A stretch of 40,349 nt of DNA from Dehalococcoidia bacterium (GTDB lineage Bacteria > Chloroflexota > Dehalococcoidia > UBA3495), in assembly GCA_028822675.1 (NCBI GenBank), contig JAPKDE010000003.1, positions 1 to 40,349 of the forward strand, written 5' to 3'. This document shows, in pieces, positions 1-8,073 of this stretch. Under the pieces are notes generated by a model. The model was not told where the DNA came from, did not search any database, and worked only from the letters and a program-made list of their open reading frames with translations. The position numbers and the translations under genes are program-made. The stretch's first letter is position 1. Every line of letters starts with the position of its first letter.

Positions 1-394
1 AATGTATTTTAGGGATTAGACAAATTAACACCCTCAGGCAGGTTCAATGGAATCCTAAGGATTAATTAGCACAAATATAAGGATTTCAACTTATCTGGTT
101 GCCCAGAACCAGTCGTTCAACAACGATTTGACGTTACAAACCCATTGATACCGACTGAATGAAAATAAGTATCATATTTATGAATGCTCACTAGATGCGT
201 ATTTTAGGTTACTGGTATTGCCTTTAGCAAGTCAACACTTTTACGCCTGAAACACTTTGCCCTAGACATAACCTGGAGATCTCGGAATAGAGGGAGGCGC
301 AGAGGACCGAAACTTTCCGCATCATAAAGAAAAGCTGGCCGATATTCGGGAATTGAGAATTATAGTAGAGGGTTAGCCTGGGGTGGGTCGAAAA
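1..394. other. Intergenic, no gene seen
   Basis: AT-rich stretch downstream of the 3' end of the PAC2 gene. I see no open frame with coding character, no tRNA-like fold and no clear intrinsic terminator. A small near-palindrome, AATCCTAAGGATT, lies near 51-63. Confidence 0.5.
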
Positions 395-1282
395 TTAACT
401 TGTCGGGTCTGTTGGAGGTCGGCGTTGCTCGCCTCGGAGAAAATTCTCTAAATCCCTGACCAACTCGGCAGGATCCGGAATCTCTATTGCAGCTACTGCT
501 TCGTCGTACTGCCCTTCCAGTTTGGCGACATAGGAGGCAATCTGTTCGTCTTTGGCCACGGCTTTTTCCACCTCTTCATTAAATATGCCGGCCGCAGACT
601 TTAACTCAGCTAGATCAAGGGGCAAGTTCAACAGCTTGAGCAGTATCTCAAGTAGTGTCGATCCCACCCTATGGTTGGGCGCAGCCTGCAGGTAATGCGA
701 GGTATGGCCCCAGATAGAGGTGTATTCCAGACCTTCTTCAATACAGGCGGCCATCACGGCAGAGCTGATTCCGGTGGGACCTTGGTAATTGGATGACCGA
801 ATGCCCTGTCCTTCCAAGAAATCGCTGAGTTTGGACTCACTGGCGGTTCCGCTGAGTCTGACTGGGCGTGTGTGAGGAACGGCGTCTAAAAGCGCGCCAA
901 TGTGGACCACTGATTCCACGCCGTGGTCCTTTGCCACCGTGGCCACGGTCTTGGCAAATGTACGCCACTTTAGATTGGGCTCAACCCCAACAAACACCAT
1001 GACATCGGAATCGGTGCTGGGATCCGTCAGGTACGAGAATTCGTTGGCGGGCCAGTGAATTCGACGTTGTCCGTCTCTGGTGCGGGAGGTATGCGGACGG
1101 GTCTGGGAGAAGTCATAGAATTCTTCCGGGTCAATCTCGGCGAATTTCTTGGACTTTAGTTTCCGCTGTAGGAACTTGATTGCGCTGGAGGCACCCTCGG
1201 CAGCGTCTGCCCAGCCGCTGAAAACGACAACCATGTGTTTCAGCCTTTTTGCCGGGGTCTCGTGGATGATTAAATGTTCCAT
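395..1282 (-). CDS. PAC2 family protein
   Basis: Predicted cytosolic protein of 295 residues of the PAC2 (proteasome assembly chaperone 2-like) family, whose bacterial members have no settled role. The N-terminal part (about residues 1-40) has the family's beta-strand followed by a GWADAAEGASSA turn. The middle has the VFVGVEPNLKW and VVHIGALLDAVPHTRPV segments. The C-terminal third is charged and helical, ending in a Pro-rich tail. The frame is open from a TTG at 1300, but the ATG at 1282 is preferred because GGGAAG lies 10 bases upstream and the family N-terminus begins at this point. It is the last gene of a five-gene minus-strand run and lies 123 bases after the flavin oxidase. Family assignment is from recognisable sequence; function is not known. 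Confidence 0.8.
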   Translation of the reverse strand: MEHLIIHETPAKRLKHMVVVFSGWADAAEGASSAIKFLQRKLKSKKFAEIDPEEFYDFSQTRPHTSRTRDGQRRIHWPANEFSYLTDPSTDSDVMVFVGVEPNLKWRTFAKTVATVAKDHGVESVVHIGALLDAVPHTRPVRLSGTASESKLSDFLEGQGIRSSNYQGPTGISSAVMAACIEEGLEYTSIWGHTSHYLQAAPNHRVGSTLLEILLKLLNLPLDLAELKSAAGIFNEEVEKAVAKDEQIASYVAKLEGQYDEAVAAIEIPDPAELVRDLENFLRGEQRRPPTDPTS

Positions 1283-1405
1283 AAATTTATTGCTTCCCAA
1301 TCATAATCAGCTGAAGAACCCGCCTGGAGATACTAGTTGGAGCCTGTGTCCGTCAATTTTTCGGACCAGTTTATTTTAAGTTAACCAGTTCAGCATATCA
1401 TCGAC

Positions 1406-2536
1406 TTACGGGTCGAATCTGTCGAGCCGGAAAAGGTCAATGTTGTGACTGGTTTCTCCGTTTTGCGCCAGGTCAGCCATGATTTCGCCGATCACACTGG
1501 CGAATTTGAACCCATGACCAGAAAATCCTGCGGCCACCGACACCTGGGGCTGGTCCGGCAGTAAACCAATCATGAACTGCTCGTCTGGAGTATTGGTGTA
1601 CATGCAGGTCTTGGTGTCCAATAGATTACCGGCGGCCAGGGGGAAATAGCGACTGGTAAACCCGCGTAGGATGGCTTCGTCTTCGGCGTGTACCTCGCGG
1701 TCCATGTCGTCCGGGTCCACTTTCTGAAGCAAATGATGGGCTTTCCCAATTTTAAATCCCGGAACACTGTAGTTGGGAAAGCCGTAATAGCGTCCCTCGT
1801 CAGTCCAGATGCCAAAAACCGGGAAATTCTCTGGAGTGAACAACTCGGGCCGCTCCGGCTGAAACCAACCCAGAACCTGCCGTTCAGGCACGGCGTATTG
1901 CGCTACGTGTGGGACTAGCTTGGCAGCCCAGGCACCGGCGGTAACCACCAATCTGGCTGCAGTGTAAGTGTCACGGTTGGTACGCACCTGAACATCATCC
2001 CCCTGGACTTCCCAGCCCAGCACCGTTTCGCCGCTGTGGATCTCCGCTCCAGCCTCTTCAGCCACCTGGGCGTGACTGGTGATGCACAGTTCAGGCAGCA
2101 AGAACCCGCCGTCTGCCTGGTAGACCGAGGATATACCTTCGGGGAACTGATAGCCCGGAAACCGTTTATTGACCTCTGTATTGTCGAGGATTTCGTAGGG
2201 AATCTGGTGCAGGTCGCAGGCCTCGATGGCACCCAAGTAGAAGTCACTATCCGGAGGGCCAGCACGCACCGACCCGGTGGTAACCACGAGGGTTTCACGA
2301 GCATTCTGTTCCAGCTCATGCCACAGTTCGTAGGCACGGCGAACCAATGGCACGTAGGAAGGGTGTTCTTGGAGGGTGTAGCGAATCATCCGAGAATGAC
2401 CGTGGGACGAGCCTAATTCGTGGGGAATCTCAAACTGTTCCAGGCCCAAGACCTTTAATCCGCGTTTGGCCAAGTGGTAAACGGCGGCACTTCCCATGCC
2501 GCCAACACCAATCACTATTGCGTCATAACCGGCCAT
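1406..2536 (-). CDS. FAD-dependent amine oxidase, monomeric sarcosine oxidase / N-methyltryptophan oxidase type
   Basis: 376-residue flavoprotein of the DAO/MSOX group, which oxidises N-methyl amino acids to an imine with release of H2O2. Seen: Rossmann GVGGMG at about residues 10-15, followed by the family motif GSSHGHSRMIRY near 42-53 and a C-terminal FAD motif AAGFSGHGFKFA. A cysteine in TKTCMYTNTPDE at about residue 311 aligns with the cysteine that binds FAD covalently in monomeric sarcosine oxidase (Cys315 there). The length fits the family (about 385). The frame opens at a TTG at 2548, but ATG at 2536 is better: GAGGG lies 12 bases upstream, while it would abut the TTG. The neighbours (aminotransferase, SMP-30) suggest amino-acid or amine catabolism. 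The substrate cannot be read from sequence. Confidence 0.85.
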   Translation of the reverse strand: MAGYDAIVIGVGGMGSAAVYHLAKRGLKVLGLEQFEIPHELGSSHGHSRMIRYTLQEHPSYVPLVRRAYELWHELEQNARETLVVTTGSVRAGPPDSDFYLGAIEACDLHQIPYEILDNTEVNKRFPGYQFPEGISSVYQADGGFLLPELCITSHAQVAEEAGAEIHSGETVLGWEVQGDDVQVRTNRDTYTAARLVVTAGAWAAKLVPHVAQYAVPERQVLGWFQPERPELFTPENFPVFGIWTDEGRYYGFPNYSVPGFKIGKAHHLLQKVDPDDMDREVHAEDEAILRGFTSRYFPLAAGNLLDTKTCMYTNTPDEQFMIGLLPDQPQVSVAAGFSGHGFKFASVIGEIMADLAQNGETSHNIDLFRLDRFDP

Positions 2537-2597
2537 GCTGTCTATCAACCCTCAGGAAATACTAATAGAACTTCAAAAAGACTTTAACGACCAGAGA

Positions 2598-3497
2598 TTA
2601 GTCCCTGGGAATAGCTGTGCCCGCGTTCTTCATACGCATGCTGAAGACAGAGGTACGGGCGGTGAACAGCATTGTGCGGTTGTCGCGTCCGCCCCAGGCG
2701 CAGTTGGCGGGTATTTCAGGAAGTATGATCGTGCCCAGATGGTTGCCCGACGCGTCAAAGATCCAAACCCCCTCTGAGCCGGTGCAATAAACGTTGCCTG
2801 CCACGTCTACTTTCATGCCGTCAGGCACGCCATCCTCGGCGGAATACATGTTGGCGAACACCCGGTTATTGCTCAGACTGCCGTCGGTCGCCACATCAAA
2901 AGCGCGAATCAACTGGTGCTCACACACCTGCTTCTTCTCTTTTTCTTCCAGACAACGACTGTCCAGGCGTGTGATTGCTACGTAGAGGGTCTTTTCATCC
3001 GGAGAGAATGCCAATCCGTTGGGGTATTCAGTCTCGGTTGTGCCGACAGACTGGGTGCCGTCGGGGCCGATTAGGTGCACACCACTGTAATCAAGCTCTC
3101 TTTCAGCGTCCGTGAGACGCCCGCCTGGATCGGTGAAATAGAGAGTCCCGTCAGAACGGCCAACAACGTCGTTGGGCCGGTTTAGACGTTTGCCGTCGGC
3201 GTGAGTGGCAATGGGTGTGTAGGATCCGTCAGCCTGGCGGCGCATAATCTGTCGATTATCACTCTCACAGATCACCATGTTGACCTGTTTGTCGAAGGTC
3301 ATCCCATTGGTACCGAAGCTGGGGTCTCGGAACGTCTCCAATTCACCACTTGTCGACATCTTGTGAATCTTCAATGACCGAATGTCCACGAATAGCCAGT
3401 AGCCGTCCGGATGCCAGAGAGGGCCTTCGGTAAATCCAAAGTCACCGGCCAGTTTCTCTGCCGGTGAGTCGGTGATATTCGCGATTTGGTCGGACAT
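2598..3497 (-). CDS. SMP-30 / gluconolactonase / LRE family protein
   Basis: 299-residue six-bladed beta-propeller of the SMP-30/gluconolactonase family, usually divalent-metal-dependent lactonases. Visible landmarks: the metal-ligand glutamate in FTEGPLWHPDG (about residue 24), the RPNDVVGRSDGTLYFTDP block near 107-124, YPNGLAFSPDEKTLYV with the ligand Asn near 160, and the DGVPDGMKVDVAGNVY block near 225 carrying the expected Asp ligand. It has no signal peptide, so it is probably cytosolic. A GGGAGAG ribosome-binding site precedes the ATG. It sits 58 bases after the aminotransferase and 61 before the flavin oxidase on the same strand, so co-transcription is likely. The exact lactone or ester substrate is unknown. 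Confidence 0.85.
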   Translation of the reverse strand: MSDQIANITDSPAEKLAGDFGFTEGPLWHPDGYWLFVDIRSLKIHKMSTSGELETFRDPSFGTNGMTFDKQVNMVICESDNRQIMRRQADGSYTPIATHADGKRLNRPNDVVGRSDGTLYFTDPGGRLTDAERELDYSGVHLIGPDGTQSVGTTETEYPNGLAFSPDEKTLYVAITRLDSRCLEEKEKKQVCEHQLIRAFDVATDGSLSNNRVFANMYSAEDGVPDGMKVDVAGNVYCTGSEGVWIFDASGNHLGTIILPEIPANCAWGGRDNRTMLFTARTSVFSMRMKNAGTAIPRD

Positions 3498-3555
3498 GGT
3501 TCTCTCCCACTAGTACAGGTGAATAGGATTAGTGCCGGATGCGTTAGTTAGGGAA

Positions 3556-4470
3556 TTACTCAAGGTGAGCCAGATATTGCCCTTCAAAATCCATCCCGGC
3601 CGTGTCGCTGAAGGCGTCCATCAGGCGGCGGGTAATCGGGCCTGGAACCTGACCGCCGGCGATGATGGTTTTATTGAACGAGGACACAGGCAATATGCAA
3701 AGACTGGTCGAGGTCAAAAATGCCTCATCAGCCACGTAGGCGTCATAGAGGTCTAGGTCCCGCTCTTCTACGGGCATGTCCAAGCCTCGCGCCAAATTCA
3801 TGGCCACTCCCCGGGTGATGCCTTCAAGCACGTTTTGGCCCTTGGGCGTGGCAACCCTTCCATCTTTAACCAAGAAAATGTTGGAACCACGGCCCTCCGT
3901 CAAGTTTCCAGACTCATCTAAGAGCACCGACCAGGCGTCGGGGTCGCTGGCGGCAGCTTCCAGATCGCCCATAATAAGGTTCAGATAGTTGTGCGTCTTG
4001 GCCCGTGGGCTGAGGAAACGGGGCGGCACTCTGGGCACGGATGGCGTGAAGATTGATGCGCCGTCCCGGTACAAAGAAGCTCGACGCGCAAAAGGAATCG
4101 GATGCGTCTCAATCAAGATGGTTGGTGTCATGACATCTTCGGGCAGGATCGGCTCGATGCCCCGGCTGATGCGCTGCATCACCCACATGTCCTGGCCTGG
4201 TGGCAATAAATTGTAATTGTGCTCTATCACCTGACGCGACCAGTCTTCCATCTCCGCTTGTTTAATCCCCACGTCTATACGCAAATAGCGCAAAGAATCG
4301 TAGAGCCGGTGTATGTGTTCCGGGAGGCGGAATGGCGTTCCGTTGAAGGTACGCGCGGCGTCAAAAACGGCGTCCCCGTAGAGGTAACCACGGTCCCTAA
4401 TTGAGATGCCAACTTGGGATTCGGGCTTCAATTCACCGTTGAAAAAGACAATGGGTTCGGCCTGTGCCAT
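3556..4470 (-). CDS. Class IV PLP-dependent aminotransferase (branched-chain / D-amino acid type)
   Basis: 304-residue fold-type IV aminotransferase. Evidence: N-terminal VFFNGEL and SIRDRGYLYGDAVFDAARTF segments; an arginine-rich helix HIHRLYDSLRYL; the Schiff-base lysine K158 in SPRAKTHNYLNLIMG; and the phosphate-binding region LLDESGNLTEGRGSNIFLVKDG followed by EGITRG. Family members are branched-chain aminotransferases (ilvE), D-amino acid transaminases and 4-amino-4-deoxychorismate lyases. The length and the KTHNYLN motif favour a BCAT-like transaminase, but the substrate is not decided. It lies 85 bases after the CMD gene and 58 before SMP-30. GAGG lies 9 bases before the ATG. Confidence 0.85.
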   Translation of the reverse strand: MAQAEPIVFFNGELKPESQVGISIRDRGYLYGDAVFDAARTFNGTPFRLPEHIHRLYDSLRYLRIDVGIKQAEMEDWSRQVIEHNYNLLPPGQDMWVMQRISRGIEPILPEDVMTPTILIETHPIPFARRASLYRDGASIFTPSVPRVPPRFLSPRAKTHNYLNLIMGDLEAAASDPDAWSVLLDESGNLTEGRGSNIFLVKDGRVATPKGQNVLEGITRGVAMNLARGLDMPVEERDLDLYDAYVADEAFLTSTSLCILPVSSFNKTIIAGGQVPGPITRRLMDAFSDTAGMDFEGQYLAHLE

Positions 4471-4555
4471 TTCAGGTACCTCTAATTGTTCTGGATCTTC
4501 TGATACTTCTGTAAAATCAGTGATTTACGCCTGGTTAAAGATCAAAACTAGCTGG

Positions 4556-4855
4556 TTACTTCTTGAATGCATTGGCGCCAGTCACCAAGGCCGGTAGCCC
4601 ACCCATCAAAAATGCCACGCCTACAGTCTCGGCAATCTCTTCTTCAGATGCGCCGGCAGCTCGGGCCCGATTGGCGATCGTTGTTACTCCGCCGCCGTGA
4701 CCCAACAGGGCGTCGCACAGCATGGTCATCAGGGTCTTGGTCTTGTTGGAAAGTGCGCCGTCGGGGAGGATGGCGTCGCGAGCATCCTCCGACACTTTCA
4801 GGATGTCGGGTGCGCCGCTCTTTAGTAGGTCTTGCCAGGAAGCCGGTTGGGTCAT
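4556..4855 (-). CDS. Carboxymuconolactone decarboxylase (CMD/AhpD-like) family protein
   Basis: 99-residue all-helical protein of the CMD/AhpD fold. The core reads DALLGHGGGVTTIANRARAAGASEEEIAETVGVAFLMGG, matching the family helix pair. The CxxC redox pair of AhpD is absent; only one cysteine (about residue 47) precedes the GHGGGV segment, so peroxidase-reductase activity is not supported. A strong CGGAGG ribosome-binding site lies 6 bases before the ATG. It is the first gene of the five-gene minus-strand run, with an upstream region of about 265 bases to the next terminator. Confidence 0.8.
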   Translation of the reverse strand: MTQPASWQDLLKSGAPDILKVSEDARDAILPDGALSNKTKTLMTMLCDALLGHGGGVTTIANRARAAGASEEEIAETVGVAFLMGGLPALVTGANAFKK

Positions 4856-5115
4856 GGTGAACCTCCGAAGTTATTACACGAATAGATTTATACACGAAAG
4901 CTAGCCCCGTATCAGTCGTTAGTCGTTCGTCCGATTAGTCATAGCTAGTACGGGATAAAACACGCTTGAAAACCCTGTGCTTGGCGTGCGCCGCCATAAT
5001 AGCACAGAGCATGGTAATCGAGGTTAAATATTGTCCAGTAACGATGACAAAATAAACGAGGGGTTGCGGCTGGTGAGCACCGGTTGGCGAGGTTGAAATC
5101 TCTAGCGGTTGGCAC
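4856..5115. other. Leader / promoter region of the 4855-395 gene run
   Basis: About 260 bases between the CMD start and the minus-strand terminator at 5116-5150. It is AT-rich near the gene, with TATAAAT at about 4887-4893 on the minus strand, which could serve as a -10 although no good -35 is visible. No gene seen. Confidence 0.3.
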
Positions 5116-5150
5116 AAAAAAGTGGCCGAAGGGGAGGGACCCTCGGCCAC
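5116..5150 (-). terminator. Intrinsic terminator (minus strand)
   Basis: Inverted repeat with arms 5122-5133 and 5140-5150 (GTGGCCGA-AGGG against CCCTCGGCCAC, one bulged A). On the minus strand it is followed directly by six T. No recognised gene ends just upstream, so it implies transcription through 5150-5490, either readthrough from the zinc-ribbon gene or a separate small RNA. Confidence 0.75.
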
Positions 5151-5165
5151 GAAGCCATTTTGCCG

Positions 5166-5190
5166 ATCCCGCGCAAAAATACGCAGGGAT
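5166..5190 (-). repeat. Hairpin upstream of the terminator
   Basis: ATCCCGCG (5166-5173) pairs with CGC-A-GGGAT (5182-5190, one bulged A) around an A-rich loop. With the terminator at 5116-5150 it forms a two-hairpin end typical of a small RNA or long 3' UTR. Confidence 0.45.
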
Positions 5191-5336
5191 AAAGCCTATG
5201 AGGAAGACAAAATAATGTAGCTAATTTTCCAGAGCCCTACGCCCGGATAGTTTCAATCTAAGATGAACGAATCTAAATAGATCCGCAAACCTTAAGGCTA
5301 GGCGGAAAATTTCAAACAAATCTAACCAAACTGAAA

Positions 5337-5383
5337 GCAGTCACCTAATACACACACCCCTACACAACACCTTAGGTGACTGC
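5337..5383. repeat. Perfect 12-bp inverted repeat
   Basis: GCAGTCACCTAA (5337-5348) and its exact reverse complement (5372-5383) flank a 23-base loop that contains no G on the plus strand. There is no clear T-run on either side, so it is a weak terminator at best. It may be a folded part of the RNA between the zinc-ribbon gene and the terminator at 5116-5150. Confidence 0.5.
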
Positions 5384-5470
5384 CACAGGCCAAATCTTGA
5401 CGGTGGGTCGAAAGCCGACTATTAGCTCGAATGAACTAGTTCGCCGTCTGACTGCCCGAAATCAGCGAAG

Positions 5471-5501
5471 AAGAAAAGCCGAAGGCCGCTGTTAGGCGGC
5501 T
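5471..5501 (-). terminator. Possible terminator overlapping the end of the zinc-ribbon gene
   Basis: On the minus strand GCCGC/GCGGC (5500-5496 with 5489-5485), or the overlapping AGCCG/CGGCT pairing, is followed by CTTTTCTTCTT. It includes the stop codon. The T-run is interrupted, so termination may be partial. Confidence 0.4.
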
Positions 5502-5632
5502 CCGATACGAAAAACCTTGGTGCCACATGACGGGCATGTACCCTGAGTGGCAGGCTTCCCGTTTTTCATAGTGATCTTTTCTGGGTTCTTAATCTCTTGC
5601 TTGCTTCGACACTTCACACAGTATGCTTCCAT
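5492..5632 (-). CDS. Small zinc-ribbon protein, DUF5679-like (46 aa)
   Basis: 46-residue protein that is easy to miss. It starts MEAYCVKC and contains two CxxC knuckles, C5-x2-C8 and C33-PS-C36, separated by a basic stretch with KNPEKITMKNGKPATQG. This matches the small single-domain DUF5679 zinc-ribbon proteins known in Chloroflexota and related phyla. Four cysteines should bind one zinc; the function is unknown (nucleic-acid binding is a guess from the basic charge). Start choice is firm: GGGAGGTG lies 6 bases before the ATG, and a TTGACA-17-TAAAAT promoter sits just upstream, giving a 5' leader of about 25 bases. It is transcribed divergently from the cobalamin operon. Confidence 0.85.
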   Translation of the reverse strand: MEAYCVKCRSKQEIKNPEKITMKNGKPATQGTCPSCGTKVFRIGAA

Positions 5633-5663
5633 AAGAAACACCTCCCATCGTTACGGTCTCGAC

Positions 5664-5692
5664 ATTTTAGCTTGGATGTTAAGACATGTCAA
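5664..5692 (-). promoter_or_regulatory. Consensus sigma-70 promoter for the zinc-ribbon gene
   Basis: On the minus strand TTGACA (5692-5687), a 17-base spacer and TAAAAT (5669-5664). It sits about 30 bases ahead of the ATG at 5632. This is one of the best promoter matches in the window, suggesting high constitutive expression of a tiny protein. Confidence 0.75.
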
Positions 5693-5730
5693 CATATAGT
5701 ATGCCAATTTCTTATATTATGGCAACTACT

Positions 5731-5758
5731 GAGACTAGCTAGTCTCATCTACATGTAG
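5731..5758. promoter_or_regulatory. Two adjacent perfect palindromes upstream of the histidine phosphatase
   Basis: GAGACTAGCTAGTCTC (5731-5746) is a perfect 16-bp palindrome. CTACATGTAG (5749-5758) is a second, 10-bp one, two bases later. They lie in the AT-rich divergent region 80-105 bases before the phosphatase start, where a repressor or activator dimer could bind. No specific regulator is identified. Confidence 0.4.
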
Positions 5759-5836
5759 TATGTGGAACATCCTAGAGACTTTATATAGAAGTATCTGTGT
5801 ACTTTCAAGTGCATCGTGTTTAGAATATCCACCAGA

Positions 5837-6469
5837 ATGGGAACATTATTAATAGTCCGTCACGGCGAAACCGAGTGGAACGCCGAAGGACGGATACAAG
5901 GCCACACTGACATAGGATTGTCTGAAAAGGGCGCGGAACAGGCACGTTCATTGGGGCAACGACTGGCGGACCGCCAAATTGATGTTGCCTACAGTAGCGA
6001 CCTTAAGCGTACCTCTGAGACTGCCAAACTCGCTCTGGGCGGACGCGACATCACGCTGAACGAAACCCCCAGACTTCGTGAGTACAATAAAGGGATATTT
6101 GAGGGCATGACCCTGTCGGAGATTCAAGAGAAATTTCCGGCGGAGTACCCCAAATACCTGGAAAAAGACCTGAGTTATGCGCCTGAGGGCGGCGAAACCA
6201 CCCGGGATGTAAGCACTCGTATGGCCAGTATCTTTTCTGAGATCAAGGCCAACCATCTGGACGAAACTGTGCTGGTTGTGAGTCACGGCGGTGTCCTCCG
6301 CGCGGCAATGGTCTCGTTGTTGGGCATGCCATTAGAGGGAAACTGGTCCTTCGTGTTTGGCAATTGCGGTCTGACCATGGTTGATACTTATACAGATAAC
6401 GCAGTCCTGCAACTCTTCAATGACACTTCCCATATAAATGGCACAGTGCATCAGGGGATGGCCAACTAG
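5837..6469 (+). CDS. Histidine phosphatase family protein (possible alpha-ribazole phosphatase)
   Basis: 210-residue phosphatase of the phosphoglycerate mutase/histidine phosphatase superfamily. The phosphorylated histidine is in LLIVRHGETEWN (RHG at residues 8-10) and the second catalytic His is in VVSHGGVLRAA near residue 151. The family ranges over PGM, fructose-2,6-bisphosphatase-like and CobC (alpha-ribazole-5'-phosphate phosphatase) enzymes. Its position as first gene before cobQ and cobU makes a CobC role in nucleotide-loop assembly plausible, but this rests on context. The frame is open from a GTG at 5816; the ATG at 5837 begins exactly at the conserved core and is preferred, although no clear ribosome-binding site precedes either. 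Confidence 0.85.
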   Translation: MGTLLIVRHGETEWNAEGRIQGHTDIGLSEKGAEQARSLGQRLADRQIDVAYSSDLKRTSETAKLALGGRDITLNETPRLREYNKGIFEGMTLSEIQEKFPAEYPKYLEKDLSYAPEGGETTRDVSTRMASIFSEIKANHLDETVLVVSHGGVLRAAMVSLLGMPLEGNWSFVFGNCGLTMVDTYTDNAVLQLFNDTSHINGTVHQGMAN

Positions 6470-6513
6470 TCTAGATGTCTGCCATAACAAGTCAAAAAAG
6501 GACAATAATCTAA

Positions 6514-8073
6514 ATGGCCGGACAGGTATTAATGGTTCAGGGCACTGCCTCCCACGTGGGAAAGAGTGTGCTGGTCTCTGCGTTTTGTCGCATCTTCCGC
6601 CAAGACGGGTACAACGTTGCGCCCTTCAAGGCCCAGAACATGTCCAACAACTCGTATGTGACTGCAGACGGTCTTGAGATTGGCCGCGCTCAGGCAGTCC
6701 AGGCTGACGCTGCCGGGGTAGAAGCCCGAGTTGAGATGAACCCGGTCCTGTTAAAACCAGAAGCGGACCACATCTCCCAAGTGGTCCTCATGGGTAAACC
6801 CCTGCTGACCGCCAAGGCTAGAGATTACTTTGGCCTTAAACCCCAACTATGGGAGGCGGTACACACGTCTCTGGACAGCCTGCGAGAGGATTTTGACATC
6901 GTGGTTATCGAGGGCGCCGGTAGCCCCGCTGAGATAAATCTCAAAAAGAACGAGATTGTGAATATGCGCGTGGCCCTCTACGCCAACGCTCCAGTCTTGC
7001 TCTGCGGCGATATTGACCGTGGCGGCGTGTTCGCGGCCTTGGTGGGTACCTTGGAGCTGCTGGAGCCTGAGGAACGGGCCATCATCAAGGGAATGATCAT
7101 CAACAAGTTCCGGGGCGACCCCAGCTTGCTGACCGACGGCATCACCTGGCTGGAAGAGAAGACCGGAATCCCCGTGGCTGGGCTGATCCACCACTACCGC
7201 GACATCCACATCCCCGAAGAAGACTCTGTCGCCTTGGATGATGCACCGAAAGCCACCCACCAGTCTGTGTTAGACGTGGTCGTGCTTCAGCTTCCTCATA
7301 TTGCCAACTTTGACGACTTTGATCCCATCTCACGGCATCCAGGCGTGGAACTTCGCTATGTGGAATCGACCGCCCAACTTGGCCGTCCCGACCTGATAAT
7401 CATTCCAGGCACCAAGACAACCATTCCTGACCTGGCTTGGATGAATGAACAGGGCCTGACTCAGGCGGTAAAAGACCTGCACGCTGGCGGTGCGGCGGTG
7501 GTGGGTATCTGTGGTGGCTATCAGATGCTGGGCACGAAAGTGAGCGACCCGGAGCATATAGAGTCGTCCATCACGGAGCTTGATGGCCTGGGTTTTTTGA
7601 ACCTAACGACCATCTTTGAAGGCAGTAAAGAAACGCACCGCATCAAAGGTCGCGTCTCTGAAACTACCGGTGGAGCCACCGGTCTGCTGGCCGGCGCGTC
7701 GGGCATGCCGGTTGCGGGGTATGAGATACATATGGGCCGAACTGTTGGTGAGGGCTTCTCGCCGCCGTTCCTGATCCAAGATCGCGCTGATGTACGAGTG
7801 AGTGGCGACGGGGACTTGGAGGGAGCAATCGACGCCTCAGGCAGCGTGATGGGCACCTACATCCACGGTCTGTTCCTTAACCCAGAGTTGCGGGGCGCCA
7901 TGCTCGCCGAGTTGGCCCGACGCAAGGGTGTTTCCCTCCCTGATGTAACTACCGAGAACAGCCTGGACCGCGAATACGACAAGCTGGCCGATTGGGTCCG
8001 CTCTAGCATTGATATGGATCTGATCTACAAAATGTCAGGTTTAAGCCGCGACTACAACGCGGCCAGACCCTAA
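6514..8073 (+). CDS. cobQ: Cobyric acid synthase CobQ
   Basis: 519-residue glutamine-dependent amidase that amidates four side chains of adenosylcobyrinic acid a,c-diamide in cobalamin synthesis. The N-terminal ATP-binding domain opens with the P-loop GTASHVGKS (10-18), followed by PFKAQNMSNNS and the NPVLLKPEAD motif near 76-85. The C-terminal class I glutamine amidotransferase domain has nucleophile C333 in VVGICGGYQMLG and the catalytic His in GTYIHGLF. Length is normal for CobQ (about 480-520). AAAAGGAC lies 12 bases upstream of the ATG. Its stop codon overlaps the cobU start (TAATG), indicating translational coupling. Confidence 0.95.
   Translation: MAGQVLMVQGTASHVGKSVLVSAFCRIFRQDGYNVAPFKAQNMSNNSYVTADGLEIGRAQAVQADAAGVEARVEMNPVLLKPEADHISQVVLMGKPLLTAKARDYFGLKPQLWEAVHTSLDSLREDFDIVVIEGAGSPAEINLKKNEIVNMRVALYANAPVLLCGDIDRGGVFAALVGTLELLEPEERAIIKGMIINKFRGDPSLLTDGITWLEEKTGIPVAGLIHHYRDIHIPEEDSVALDDAPKATHQSVLDVVVLQLPHIANFDDFDPISRHPGVELRYVESTAQLGRPDLIIIPGTKTTIPDLAWMNEQGLTQAVKDLHAGGAAVVGICGGYQMLGTKVSDPEHIESSITELDGLGFLNLTTIFEGSKETHRIKGRVSETTGGATGLLAGASGMPVAGYEIHMGRTVGEGFSPPFLIQDRADVRVSGDGDLEGAIDASGSVMGTYIHGLFLNPELRGAMLAELARRKGVSLPDVTTENSLDREYDKLADWVRSSIDMDLIYKMSGLSRDYNAARP

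Noticed and set aside
4935..5150. Minus-strand open frame of 71 codons
   Set aside because: Its first codons are the terminator hairpin and T-run at 5116-5150; no motif and no ribosome-binding site.
5397..5425. Plus-strand TTGACG-17-TATTAG promoter-like sequence
   Set aside because: It would transcribe antisense into the zinc-ribbon gene, the -10 is weak and no product is evident; kept only as a chance match.
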